64,000 bases of DNA. Source: Diplolepis rosae. Lineage: Eukaryota > Arthropoda > Insecta > Hymenoptera > Diplolepididae. Under the pieces are notes generated by a model. The model was given only the letters and a program-made list of their open reading frames with translations. It was not told the DNA's origin and searched no databases. The translations under genes and the position numbers were made by a program. The stretch covers positions 2,108,001 through 2,172,000 of the forward strand of contig JAPYXD010000259.1 of assembly GCA_030998225.1 (NCBI GenBank), written 5' to 3'. Of the stretch, positions 48,067 through 61,104 are shown in pieces (within the stretch, counting starts at the first letter, position 1; each line of letters starts with the position of its first letter).

Positions 48067-50793
48067 CACTGAGAAAAAAGAATATTCGAATCAAAGAATA
48101 TTTCTTTGATTCAAATAAATGGTTGAGCTGGATGGTGACGAATAAATATTTTTTTAGATCAAAGAAATATTTTTATTGTCTTTAAAAAATGAATAATTAA
48201 AGCAAAAAAATGTTTTTCTAGTACTATTAAATATTCATTAGATTGAATAAATATGTTATTAACATTGTGTAGCAATTATTTGATAAGAGAAGTAAATTCT
48301 TTGATGTAAAATGATGTGATGCATCTTCAAAGAAACAATACATTAATTCAAAAAAATTTGCATTGGTTCAAGTAAATTTGTTTTCCATTCCAATATCTGA
48401 TTCCTTGTTTGTAATGAGCGAATTGTAAATTGAGAGAAATATTTCTTTGAAATGAGGAGATAATTTTTGGTAGGATTAAATAATTATTTGCTCCGAAGAT
48501 GTGATTTACTGTTTAAAATGGTCAAGTAGTAAAGTGTATTGAGTAATAATGGATGAAAAGAACGATAATGTTGCCTATGGTAAGTTAGAGATTTGTGTCA
48601 AAAAGATGTTACTGATATGAATAAACGTGTTTTGAAATTTAAGAAATATTTCTTAAATTTAAAGTAATATAAACTTCATGAATTGTAAAGAGTCAAGTAT
48701 AAACGTTGTCATGGTTCTCTTAAATAACAAAAAAATTCTTACCTCGAACCTGCCATTTGTCATCCGATACATACATATATAAACATCATACAATTACATT
48801 CACACCATTCAGTCGCAGCTAATCATATTTTCTATCACAAATACACTTTAATATACAACTTCGCAAATATAAACCTAATAACTAAAACTTATATATAGGA
48901 CGATACGCTTTCGTCGAATCACGCACACGCTCGCTTACAATCCTGAGACATAAAATTTGGAACTTTCTTATATAATGACTGCAAGAGTTATTCAGAGCTT
49001 GTGAGAGAAATGTGTCGTGACTAGAGCTTTTGAGCCTCACTCAAGTAAAAATAAATCAACTATTTTTATAAATTATTTATAAAATATTTTTTTTAATTAT
49101 TATAATTATGACTATTGATAAATGTATAATATAATTATTAATTAATATTTAGTATACATTTTTATTATAACTATACGTATGAAGTTTAATGAAACTAAAT
49201 TTTAAAATATATATTCAAAAATTACATTAATATAAAAAAGAATCTTGTGTAAAAACATTTAAATGGAAATTCTTTTATTTTCTGTGTTGTATAGTTTCAA
49301 AATATAAATTATACAATTGTGAATTCCAAATTATTATTGTTCCTAAGAAATTTATGTAAAATCTAAATCTTGTGTAGATTTTTCAGATTTTATGTTATAA
49401 ATTTATCAAGACTTTTGCTGTTTGAATTTTTGTAAAATCAATTGAATTTAAAAAACCTAAGTGAAAAATAAAAAAGTAATGAAATATATTTCACATTTGA
49501 AAGTATGTATATGTATGTTTATATCAACTATGACAAACAGTTGAATAGAAAAAAATGGATACTACGGTGGGACGAATATTTGTTTGGAATGATACATTTC
49601 AAGTTGATAATGAGAGCGAATGTTTCTTAGAACGGGAATGATAAATTTTCAATTCTATAGAAAATATGTTTCAAGTTTAAAAAACATGTAATCATAACAA
49701 CTACGCCAAACGTTTAAATGGAATAAACAAATTTTATAAACGAAAAATACCACAGTTTTTCCGAAAAAATACTTCTTTCTTTTAAAAAAATGGTTTGTTT
49801 GGTCTAAATTATTCCATATTCATAATGCAAGCGAATATTTTCTAGGAGGAATCCAATAAACATTTAATTATATGAAATATGTTTCAAGTTTAAAAAATAT
49901 GTTATCATAACAAATATGGCAAACCTTTAAATTAAATAAACAAATTTTTTAAACAAAAAATATCTACAGTTTTTTCAAAAAAATATTTCTTTCTTTTAAA
50001 AAATTGGTTTTTTTGGTTTAAATTATTTTATGTTGATAATGTAGGCGGATATTTCCTAGGAGAAATCTAATAAAGATTTAATTCTACAAAATATGTTGAA
50101 AGTTCAAAAAGATTGACAATTGTAACAATGATGCCAAACATTTATATAAAAGAAATTATTTATTTTAACTGAAAGTACTTGCAGTCATTTCAACAAAATA
50201 TTGTTTTCTTTGAAATAAATGTTCTTTTTTGAATGAATTCTTCCATTATACTGTTCACAAAAAACATTTCTTTCAACTAAAGAAATATATATTTATGTAA
50301 ACACAATATTTTATTCATATAAAAAAACGTTACATTGATATACATTTATCAACTCTTTGAATCGAATAAATATCTTCCTAAATTAATTAATGAATGCCTC
50401 AATTAAATAAATATTTCCTTGATTCCAGAAAACCTAAAGCTTGATTTATCCATGGATAAATTATTTGATTCAAATACGTCTTGTTGAATTCAAAAAATAG
50501 GACTTATTGAATCAAATAAATATTTCTTTGAGTGCGAAAACAAGATTCAAATAAACTAGGTACTTAGTTTCAAAGAAATGAATTGGTTGAGTTAATTCGC
50601 TCACATTCACAAGCAAAGAAATATTTCTTTGTATTGAAGAAATACCTATCAAATAAATTATTTCTTTGAATCAAAGCACGCGTTTCATGCTTCTAAAAAA
50701 TATTTAATTGAATTGGGTAACGAATTGTTTGATACAAAGAAATGGAATCAATTAAATACATTTCTTTGGATCTAAGAATCTTTTTTCTCAGTG
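48067..50793. mobile_element. 2.7-kb TIR element (CACTGAGAAAAAAG ends), TG duplication
   Basis: The ends are CACTGAGAAAAAAGAATATT and its partner ending TCTTTTTTCTCAGTG. TG precedes and follows it. The uninterrupted copy at 25905 (AAAATATGTGAAATACG) shows the empty site. The outer 400-600 bp on each side is built from TTGAATCAAATAAATATTTC-like units in both directions. It is the largest member of its family in the window. No transposase frame was seen. Confidence 0.9.
49500..50160. repeat. about 210-bp tandem repeat inside the 2.7-kb element
   Basis: GCCAAACGTTTAAATGG-like marks occur near 49530, 49708, 49916 and 50131, with matching sequence between (AAAAAATACTTCTTTCTTTT, AAATATGTT). Confidence 0.75.
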
Positions 50794-51148
50794 TGTGAGA
50801 TACGAAATGAGCGTTGTTCTGCAAAATTGTTTCCTTAAATAAAGTCTAACATTGTTTTTCTTTTTTGAGATATTTGGAAGAAAACAAATTATTTTAATCA
50901 TGTAATTTATTAAAAAGTTACTGAAATGTATACAGAAAATCGAGCGCGAAGCGCGAGTGTCATGATGACAATATGTCCCTAAGGCCGATAGAGCCTTAAG
51001 TAAATTGAATTTCCTGTTTCACTTAAATTCAAAAACAAATTTAGTATAAAACCTAGCGCTAAGCGCGAGGTCTAAAAAGAACGGAGCCGCGAAGCGAGCT
51101 GCGCGTGAAGCGCGCGATGAGATAAGACTTGAAATGATATTAAGAGTC

Positions 51149-51680
51149 GTGTCTTATGAAAGAAAAAACATTATTTTTTATGAAAACAATTTTTAAATTA
51201 CGAAAAATAATACTTTCAAGGACATGGGTTAATCAGACTACGTGACTAACTCCATGCAAAAGTTTCGATCCGATCGAATCCGATTGATTCATGACCTTAA
51301 TAATTTTTTTTTTGTAATAGACCTTTTTCTTACCATCACTTCTTATCAATTTTTAAAAAATTGCTGTATTTTCATTAATTGTGGCTTATTTTTTAGAAGA
51401 ATATATTCTCTACAACTGTACTGTTTTCAATTTTAAAAGTAAAGTTTTCGATGGCAGAAATCATTACATTATTTTTGTATAAGAAACATTTGTTTTTAAA
51501 GGACTATAATTAAAGATCTTTTACTTATTTTCAGAATTGGAAACAGTAGATTTGTAGAAAATATTTTCCCCCAAAAATAAACTATGATTATTAAATTAAA
51601 TTATTAAATTAAAAGTATCAGTTTTCGAAAGTTTTAAATTTTTTCCATAAAAAGTAATGTTTTTCCTTTTATAAGACACG
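51149..51680. mobile_element. TIR element (CGTGTCTTATGAAAG ends) with a small nested derivative
   Basis: The left end CGTGTCTTATGAAAGAAAAA pairs with the right end TTTTCCTTTTATAAGACACG. Inside, 51219-51302 is a short CTTAAGGCCATGGATCAA-family derivative. The rest resembles the 155-bp units of 40615-41241 in both orientations. Confidence 0.75.
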
Positions 51681-52457
51681 GCTCATAATATTATTTAAAT
51701 TCTGAAAATCATCGAAACTTTTTTTTTTCTAGAAAACTAATTGTTTGCACAACTAACCTTAATATATGTTTTTTTCTGATTAGGGTGTTTACTCATTTGG
51801 AGAGCGTAGATAATTAGGAAATTCAGAGATAAACTTTATTTGAATAATTTTAAATAAATACCGTTCTAATTTTGGAAAAACATATTTTAATTTTAAGTCA
51901 GTTATTCAAATGAAGTTTACAGCATTTTTTTTTAGAAAACAGAATTGAAATGATTCATTCCTTCCATTAAAATGAAAATTTATAATAGAAAGAGTTAAAA
52001 TTGACAGAATATTTTATTTTTATTATTAATTTCTCTTAGTCAAAATGTTTTGGCAAACGAAATAAACAACTCTCTTGATTCTAATTAGTAGGTTTTTCGA
52101 CTTTCTCATCTAGTGCCTCATTCCTAGATATTGAATCAGTTAATTTTGACTTATTTCTACCTTTATTTTATTTTCCGAAGTGATTGAATAACTAATATGA
52201 GTGACCAAATGAACTTTATGTAAAAATAGCATTAATTAGACTCAGAAAAAAAGTTTACTCAGCTCTCAGAAAAAGTGATTTAATTATCCTCTTAGAATTG
52301 GCAATATTATTATTATTGATGTTTTTGTTTGAAAGAGAGATTCTTTTTTTTATAAAAAAATGTTAACATGCAAAAATTATTTGTCTAAAAACTTTTATTC
52401 CTGATTAAACTTTAAAAAAATATAAAATCTCTGTTTTCAAATATGATGGGATTTTGA
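51681..52457. other. AT-rich spacer
   Basis: Nothing recognised. Confidence 0.4.
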
Positions 52458-52641
52458 CACTAAGAAAAAAATACTATTGAATCTATATCATTTCTGCTAA
52501 AAGCGTGTATATTCTTGATCCAAATCAATAGGCCGTAGAGTTTGTAACATTCAATAGTTCTTATGACATATCTTTTTGAATCAATAATTTACATGCTTTT
52601 GGCAGAAATGCTATAGATTCAATAGCATTTTTCTCTCAGTA
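52458..52641. mobile_element. 184-bp fold-back (CACTAAGAAAAA ends)
   Basis: CACTAAGAAAAAAATACTAT with TTGAATCTATATC is mirrored by GATTCAATAGCATTTTTCTC at the right. GCTAAAAGC and GCTTTTGGC continue the stem. Confidence 0.85.
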
Positions 52642-52904
52642 GGAAAATGAGAGCTTATTTTCTCCAGTAAAAGATTGCTCACAACTGTACTGTGTCCAAT
52701 TTTTAGAAATCAATTTTTTATTGCCTTAATTCATAAAATAAATTTTTTTGAAATGAAAAATTTGAATTAAATTATTTAGCATCAACATAATCGTATCCTA
52801 AAATTGGAGACGGTAAAATTAATATTTTTCTTACTTTTCATACTTGAAATTGATTAAAAACAGCTAAAATATTTTTATCAGATTAACCAAATTTTTGGTG
52901 ATAT

Positions 52905-53090
52905 TTTTTACATACTCGTCATATGAGAAGGTATTGGTTTTAAAATCATTTTTGGAATTTTTTTGACAAAATTACTAACCAAAGAGTCTTGTTGGGTAAC
53001 CAAACATTTTATTGTTCGTATAACAACAAAATATTATAGCTGAACCAAGAAAAACGTTGTTAATTCAACTACATTTTTTTCTGAGTGTAA
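52905..53090. mobile_element. two adjoining element fragments
   Basis: 52905-52975 is a left end of the ACATTCTCATCAT family (TTTTTACATACTCGTCATAT, GAGAAGGTATTGG). 52976-53090 ends in ACATTTTTTTCTGAGTG, a right end of the CACTCAGAAAAA family. Confidence 0.65.
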
Positions 53091-53779
53091 TGACAATTTT
53101 TTTTTCAAACTTCAAGTGCACTTTAAATCAATTATTCAGCTGTAAATTTCATTATTCATTGAAATGTTTGAGACCGCATATAAAGTATTTTGATGATGAT
53201 TGGATGGAGAATATACAGAAAACTAATTAGAACTTTGATTAATAGCATAATATTCAACATTCTATAAAACACTAATGAGAGCTTAATTAAAAAGTAGTTA
53301 TTAACTGGATTAGTCGAACAGACTATTTCCTTATTTTTTTCCATTTATAATTTCCTTTTATAGGCTTTTTTCAGTGAAAATGTGGAAAATTGTATCTTGA
53401 ATAAAATAAGTCATCAAAAGTTTAAATCAGATCAAAATTATAGATTTTTTATAAGTGGAATCATATTGGCTAAAAACAGCTAAAAACAACTAAAACTTGC
53501 ACATCGATTTCGATCATTAAAATCTGTAATTTTTTTCACTTTTACTAACTTTTTTTACAATTGTATGTCCCATTCTTCCAATGCCAATGTTTCAAAATTT
53601 CAATATGAAAAATCTTTATTAAGGGGGTCTTATCCTGTACACGGAGAAACTCTTCATTGTAAAATTTAATATTATTATATTTATTTTTACTGAAAGTCAA
53701 TAGGAAGCGAGGATATAACATCAGTTTTTTTAGAAATTATTATTTTGAATATTCAAGTATGGAGTTACTAATAATATTG
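53091..53779. other. AT-rich spacer
   Basis: Nothing recognised. Confidence 0.4.
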
Positions 53780-53996
53780 CACTGACAATGAGAAAACAGT
53801 TTCTTTGAATCAAAAAGAAACGTTTCTTTAATATAGGGTCAAAGAAAAAATTTCTTTAAATTGAAGAAAGTTTTGTTGATTCAAAAAAATTATCTTTGAT
53901 CTAAAGGAATAGATTTGTTTAAATTAAAGAAAAATTTTTCTTTGACCCTATATTAAAGAAATATTTCTTCGATTGAAAGAAACTGTTTTCAGGGTG
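53780..53996. mobile_element. 217-bp fold-back, CACTGACAATGAGAAAACAG end, TG duplication
   Basis: The right end CTGTTTTCAGGGTG pairs imperfectly with the left. The body is GTTTCTTTGAATCAAAAAGA-like sequence and its complement. TG flanks both sides. Confidence 0.75.
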
Positions 53997-54292
53997 TGGA
54001 AAAATGGTGAAATAATTATTCTTACGCCTAACAACAAAAGCAAGTTTAATTTCCTGAAATAGTAAAATCGTCATCGACACATGGAACGAATCATATTGGA
54101 GTAATCCCAATAAATCTTTAATTAATTCCTAAAAAAGAATGTTAAGTTTACAAAAGACAATTAGTCCAGGCGATATAGTCCAAAAAACAGCCTTTCGCGA
54201 TGTCTTTTTGGAGCAGGCTGAAAAATTGAGGTTAGGCGTCAAAAAATAAGTGAAGCAACCTATCTTTTCCCGTGGTGTCAAATCGATGGACG
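53997..54292. other. spacer, nothing recognised
   Basis: No feature seen. Confidence 0.4.
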
Positions 54293-56150
54293 TCATTGTT
54301 TAAATTAAGGTTGTTTATAATTTTTTAATGAAATTTCACGTTTTTCGCTTATATCTTTGATTCTTTTCATTTTATCGGAAAATAGTTTAATAACTTTTTT
54401 TTCCTCGTAAAAAATCATACAAAACTAGATGCCGAGCGTAAAAAGATATTAGGTCAAAAGTTATGAATAACAATAGATAATGTTTATGACGTTTAAATAA
54501 ACAATCATTCAAAGGCTTTGTTTACTCATATCGCACCGTTCAACAACGTCCGAATACTTCTTATTATTAAGAATTATGTGTGCAAAACCTGGAGTCGGTC
54601 AGTTTGTTAGTTTATGACTTATGGCCTTATAACAAAATTAATAAACAATTAACCTGTACGAACCTGAGAAGTATATATGGTGATGCTGATTTTTTTATCG
54701 ATAGATTTCACTATTTTACATTGAAAATCATCATTGTTTAATAAAAAAAATTCAATTTTGCAACTAAGGGAAATTTGTTTATGAATTTCTTAGTTGCAAA
54801 ATGCATTTTTTCAAGTGTTCCACTTAATTTTCATAACTTTTTATTACGTACATTGAAAGTGTATGAAAAGAGCTTTCATTAAAAAAAAAAGTTCAAGATT
54901 CATTAAGAAACAATGGAGATACAGTGCGATGAAGTTTTTTCTCAATTGTTCAACAAATTGTGCCAATGAAAGCCCGCCGCCTAAAAGATGTAAATTAATT
55001 TTAAAAATGTCATTGTAGAGTCATTAACGAAAGGATTTGTAAGCATGGTAAAATGTCTGTATGCATAAAATTATATTAAATATATTATTAATTAGTAAAA
55101 ATATACGCTTGTAAAATATATGATTGTTGAGATATATATCTTTCTAAAACATTGAAAATTTTATGAAACGAAAAAATTGTGTGCATGGTTAATAATATCT
55201 TTAGATTTTATTTACGATAGGAGTAGAAATGTAAATATACGTGTAAAAAATAAATTATCTTGCTTGTCAAATCCTTTTTTATTTTTTCACATCGTAGCAT
55301 CGAATAAAACTGCAACAAATTTCAGTTAATAAATTACACGTATTTCACTGCTCAACTAGCAAAATTATTGACTTTTCAACAGTAGAAATGAATTCCTCTC
55401 GTTGCGAGGTATGAAATCTAAAAAAAATCATTACTTTATCGCAAATAGTTCCCGAGAAAAGTGTGACTAAAGCTGCGCCGTCGATTTTGAACGATCGAAT
55501 CAATATTTTTTCAGAGCGCATCCAGCCCCTGCCCACCTTGCCGCCGTGCGTCAGCTATCGAAAATCCGCTGCTCCGCTGATTTTGATGAATTTTTTTTCA
55601 GTGAATATTTCCACGGGGAATTTGTAGTTTACAGTTTATAAAAGTACTTAATCTACGAATTATCGACATATTTCCCTTAGTTGCAAAATTGAATTTTTTT
55701 ATTAAACAATGTTGATTTTCAATGTAAAATAGTGAAATCTATCGATAAAAAAATCAGCATCACCATATATACTTCTCAGGTTCGTACAGGTTAATTGTTT
55801 ATTAATTTTGTTATAAGGCCATAAGTCATAAACTAACAAACTGACCGACTCCAGGTTTTGCACACAGAATTCTTAATAATAAGAAGTATTCGGACGTTGT
55901 TGAACGGCGCGATATGAGTAAACAAAGCCTTTGAATGATTGTTTATTTAAACGTCATAAACATTATCTATTTTTATTCATAACTTTTGACCTAATATTTT
56001 TTTACGCTCGGCATCTAGTTTCGTATGATTTTTTACGAGGAAAAAAAAGTTATTAAACTATTTTCCGATAAAATGAAAAGAATCAAAGATATAAGCGAAA
56101 AACGTGAAATTTCGTTAAAAAATTATAAACAACCGTAAATTAAACAATGA
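54293..56150. mobile_element. 1.86-kb element with 480-bp terminal inverted repeats
   Basis: The left arm 54293-54772 (TCATTGTTTAAATTAAGGTT outward) and right arm 55671-56150 are reverse complements with few mismatches, for example AAGGTTG against CAACCGT and CAATAGATAA against TTATCTATTTTT. The 900-bp middle is unique and AT-rich apart from a GC-richer patch at 55470-55570. No transposase frame and no clear target duplication were seen. Confidence 0.92.
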
Positions 56151-56780
56151 TATATTCGATTTTCAGCAAATTATCCACCATCTCCTGATTCTTCAAAAAA
56201 AAAAGTTCCGCCACTGCTGAAGTGATTGTCGCCTTCACAGTGCCTGAAATGAAAAAAACCAAAAATTTAATTAAACTGGAATATATTCCCTATACAATGA
56301 CCCTCGATTGTAAAAAAAATAAAAATCAAACAAAATGACGAAGTTTTGAAAAAAAAAAATTAAAATTTTGCTCAAAAATCTGACGGTTTTTGACGTGGCA
56401 AAATTATATTTTCCATCCAATCATATAACTGAAGGGTCATTGCATGGAAAAACAAATACACAATAAGCTAAGAAAAGACGCAAGTCGATCGGATGATTTG
56501 TTATCGAGTTACAGCTACAGCAAATTTGAAAAATGTAGTTTTGAGAAAAACGCGTTTACAGATAAAAGTACTGATTTAATTGTTATAAATTTTTAAGTAT
56601 AATACCTAGAGCTAATCTGCTATTCCAGACCCATACAATTCATCTTCCTCTTCTTCGAAAAGCGCCTGCTGGGCTGTTAAAAAATGTAAAAAAAAAAATT
56701 AAAATTTTCAAAATCTCAAACTAGTTGTGCCCCTTAACTTTCAAATTGCGTTGTTAGCAAGTACCATAAATTCTAAATAG
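56151..56780. other. AT-rich spacer
   Basis: Nothing recognised. Confidence 0.4.
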
Positions 56781-56994
56781 CTTAAGGCCGTGGGGTAGGG
56801 TCTGACTTCACCAATTACATACGACCACTTTTTTAGTAAAATAATAATTTCAACAAATTTTTCTGAGAAGACAGCAATGCAGAAATATGTAACGCATTAC
56901 TGTCTTCTCCGGAAAACTTATTAAAATTATTATTCTGATTATAAAAAGCGGTCGTATATAATTGGTGACGTCAGAACCTACAATATGGCTTTAA
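56781..56994. mobile_element. 214-bp TIR element (CTTAAGGCCGTGGGGTAGGG ends)
   Basis: The left end pairs over about 45 bp with the right end (TATAATTGGTGACGTCAGAA, CCTACAATATGGCTTTAA). AGACAGCAATGC and GCATTACTGTCTTCT form a central stem. Confidence 0.88.
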
Positions 56995-59208
56995 TCGTGC
57001 AATTTGTCCTTTCTTAAGTTTCATCATTTATCAATATTTGTCTCAAATTTACAAATTCAACTCAAAAGCTCTCAAATTTTATCCAAACAAATTTTTATAA
57101 ATCAAGTTCTGTAAAATTATAAAAATTATTTCAGGGATCTAAAAGTTGGATTTCATTTCAGATTCCAATTTTCATACTTTTATCTTTCTATGACATCAAG
57201 GAACATTCGGATTCTCAATCCGGTTTTAATTGAAATAATAACATTAAAGAAAACTTAAAAGCTCAATACAAAATATAAATAAACAAGTTGTAAAAAGACA
57301 TATCTTTAAATTTTAAAAGGTTGATAATTTTTAATATCAATTTTTCAATTGATTTTAGTTTTTATATTTCCATAGTCATTTTATAACTTGACTATAAGAA
57401 TCGAAATTCTGATATATTATTCCTGAGTTCAAATTGTTTAATGATCTATCTTATTGTTATTTCTTGCTTATCTTAACGATAAATTGAAAACTGATAAAAC
57501 TTTTGTTCAAAAGTGCAATAAGTTTTCAATATTAATTAAATTGCATTTTTAAAAAGATTAAGTGAAATCGTGATATTTAAGAGAAACAATTAGCAAGCTT
57601 CAAATTCCTTCTCTCCAAATTCAAATATTCTTTATATAACCATTTTTAATTGAATAATTTTAGAACTTTTTAAATCATAAATTTGTTTTTATCCCCTTCA
57701 TATTCATATTCATAGAATTTTCTGATTCCTATTTTACTGATATTGGAATTTTTTTTAATTTTTCAAAAGTAATTTAAAATTTATAACAATCCGTTAATAT
57801 GTTCTCCCCCATTCCCCAAAGTTCCAACCAAAAGTATTCATTTTTGTAGACAAATTTTGGGGAAAACTAAATTTTTTTATTGGTTTTGATGGCATGACCT
57901 ACTTTTGGTCCATGCCCTTAAAATAATATTTGAATGCTTGCTATTAAATTACAAAATTCACTTTGAGGAAGATAAGTTTTAAGCACTTTATCCTTTTCAA
58001 ACACAATTTAACGTGACAGCGGGCAAGAAAAATTTTTCGAATTCACACCTCCATCGTCCTCGATGAAGGGGGAACATTGCGCACCGTTTTGTTTGCGTAG
58101 AAATAATGTTGACTTAACATAATTCTTCACTTAAAGTGCAATCTGTAAATACTATCAATCTTTAAAATACGAAGTTTTACTCAAAGTCGAGAAAAGTTGT
58201 TTCAATTCCAGAGAAAAATGTTAATTTATTAAAAATTTGAATTCTGTTTTAATTATTTGTAGACAATCCTAACAAATGAAAAAATTAATTTTATTCAAGA
58301 GTTAAAACAAATTCTCATAATGTGAGAAGCTTACAAAGTTCTAAAAAATTAATAATAAAGAATCTACATGCATTTTTGATACTATTTAACACTAGAGTTA
58401 ATAATCTAAAGCTTAACAAATATCAGTCATTTTTATATTATTTCATAATATTTTATCCATCCGAATGGTTTTTCTATGAATTAAAATTTGTTTGAATTAT
58501 CCAATGTATGCCAAGCCGAACAATTCAGATATCTTTGAATAAAAAATATTTAAACCGTATCATATCGTTAAAACATTGAATTTTATAAATTATAAGGGAA
58601 GATTTGTTTTACTCAAATAAAAATTATCTCGATTCAGCAAAACACACTCAATTTTTTCTTTCGACTACACAAATAGCATTCTCAGTACTAAAAGGTCAAT
58701 TCGTAGATGTGATGTCACACCAATCATTAAAAACTGGTTTTCCCAAACATTTATCACGATTCAATAAAATTAACGAAAAATAATATAATCCACATGCAAA
58801 TTTTTTATTATCACGAAATTGCACTCAACCAAGGGGAAGAAATAGTACCAATATCAAATTTCTGTGAATTCAATAGATATTTATTTTAGTATAATTCACC
58901 TCTTTTTTGTAGACATAACAGATATGTCGATAAATATTATAAAAGTATTTGTTGAATTACCATTTTGAAGAAAACTCCTCATTCCGGTAAATTTAACAGG
59001 CATTTTTGTAATATTAATCAACAACTCTGTTACGTTTAGAAAAAATCGGTAGATTGTACTGAAATATCTTTCAATTTATAGACATTTTATGCTATCACTA
59101 TTTTTACGTATGGCGCTCAGTGAATGTAACCGATTTTTTCCCTTCGTGTTCTATTTTACAGTATTTTATTGCCAAAAAACATTTCTATGGTAATTTAAAG
59201 ACTATGCA
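56995..59208. other. AT-rich intergenic DNA, 2.2 kb
   Basis: No gene, TIR pair or tandem repeat could be supported. Confidence 0.45.
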
Positions 59209-59566
59209 CACTCAACAAAAGATTTAGTTGAATCAAAAAAATTTTTGTTATCTCAACACTATAATTTTGCTATTATACGGACAAAAAAATTTTCAGGTGA
59301 CCTAACACAATTTTTTGGTTGATTCTACCAAATATTTTTCTTGATCTTATCAAACACGTATTTGATAAATCAAAAAGTCTTGTGACATTAAGAAAATATT
59401 TTCTAAAGTGGACAAAACTGTTCATTCAAAAACTTAAGTTCATTCGAGCGAACGCGTTTGGTCAGGTAAACACAAATTTAGTTCACCCAACTAAAATATT
59501 TTTTTAAATCATTGAAATGGAGTTAACGAAACGGTTTTACTAAACCAACTAACATTTTCTTCTATG
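59209..59566. mobile_element. decayed CACTCAGAAAAA-type element
   Basis: It begins CACTCAACAAAAGATTTAGT, followed by TTGAATCAAAAAAATT-like motifs and complements. The right end is unclear. Confidence 0.5.
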
Positions 59567-59727
59567 TCTAGAATTTCAGGGAACTAGGCAATCGTTTTTC
59601 AAGAATTTTTATATTTTATACGCAGAAAAACAAAATGTATCAGCAAACAGGATTTTTGGAAAATACGTAAAACTTTAAAAATATGCAACGTCATTTTGCT
59701 TCAACAATATTACCTATAGGATAGGTT

Positions 59728-60836
59728 TTTACATTCTCATCATGGATGAGAAGGTATTGGTTTTATGTGAAAAATGACTTTCGAAATTTTCATCAAATCT
59801 TTACGTTTTGAGACCCCCTGAGTCAGAAAAAAGGGTTTTTACGAAAGTGTCTGTCCGTCTGTCTGTCTGTCTGTCTGTAGGTCGTGTGCGGCATAACTCT
59901 CGACAGAATTATCAGATTGAATTAAGCTTTGGTACACTTTATCGGAGCCGAAAAAGTAAGGACAAGTTCGTTAACCAGCCACATCCAATCAAAATTGAGG
60001 GGTTGAGCACTACTTTTGTGTTTTTGAAAATAACTTTTTGAAAAAATCAAAAATTTCAATACTGGTTTTAGATAGTGCTCATAAATCTCTAAAAATTATC
60101 CTGATAACATTTTTTGATTAAATCAAAATTAGAAATGTTACAGCATATTCAAATTCGAAAAAAGTCAATATCAAAATTCCATTTTCCAGTTAAATTATAC
60201 GAGATACGAAAAAACGTTATGATACAATATTATTGAATAAATAAAGTCCTACAAATTTGAATTGTAACATTTTTTCATAAGATGCATATTTTTCTTTTTA
60301 ATTAAAAAAAAAACTATTGAAAATCCAAAATTCAATTTTTTAACAATAATATTCGAAATACGAAAAAAACGTAAGAATACAAAGTTGTTCGTTTCAAAAA
60401 GATCTAAAAATTTTGTCTCACACAGTTTTTGAAAAAACATATATTTTTTGTTTCAATTCCAAAAAATACGATTAAAATTCAAAAATTCCATTTTTTAGAC
60501 AAAATATTTGAGATACAAAAAAAACGTTTAGATGGAAAATTTTTTTGCCTAAATTCCTTAAATAAAGTCTACGATTGCTTTTTCTTTTTGAGAGATTTGG
60601 TAGAAAATAAATTATTTTTATCATGTAATTTATTAAAAAGTTACTGAAATGTATACAGAAAATCGAGCGCGAAGCGCGAGCGCCATGATGAGAATGTGTT
60701 CCTTAAGGCTGATAGAGGCTTAAATAAATTGAAGAGCACAAGACCCAGCGTTAAGCGCAAGGTCCAGAAAGAACGGAGCGCGCAGCGCGACGATCAAATC
60801 GCGCGCCCTAGGCGCGCTCAAACTTGCGAGCGAAGC
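59728..60836 (+). mobile_element. GCGAAGC-hairpin element, forward copy
   Basis: Left end ACATTCTCATCATGGATGAG; inner end CATGATGAGAATGTG at 60684. It includes a TCTG microsatellite (five units, 59861-59880) and exact GCGAAGC at 60669 and 60830, with decayed clusters between (GCGTTAAGCGC, GAGCGCGCAGCGCG). It stops abruptly in GCGAAGC at 60836, without the outer CCCGCGAAGCGGG of the 24762-26409 copy. Confidence 0.88.
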
Positions 60837-61104
60837 ATAAAGTAAATTTTATTGCCCCGTGTGCGGGGTATACAATTCCATTTGCTGACCCCCTAGTAGA
60901 AAAAAACCGTGTGCGACACGGGAAAAACATTAATTTAACTCGTGTGGTATCAATTTAACTGCTCGGGTATCAAACTTCGCACTCGCAAAATAGATTTTTT
61001 TTTCTTAGTTGCACAATGTACTATTCAGTACTTGCTTCCATTCTTTTGTTTGAGTAAAAACAAAGTGTAAAAATTCTCATAAAATAATTCCTAGTCTCTT
61101 TAAG

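Larger units (their letters stand above)
47231..51122. mobile_element. GCGAAGC-hairpin element split by a 2.7-kb insertion
   Basis: Left part 47231-48066: ACATTCTCATCACGAATGAG, GGACAAGTTCGTTAATCAGC. Right part 50794-51122: TGAGATACGAAATGAGCGTT, GAGCGCGAAGCGCGAG at 50943, and further GCG clusters at 51053-51115. Joined, the two parts read like 24993-26354. Exact GCGAAGC occurs at 50946 and 51089. Confidence 0.88.
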
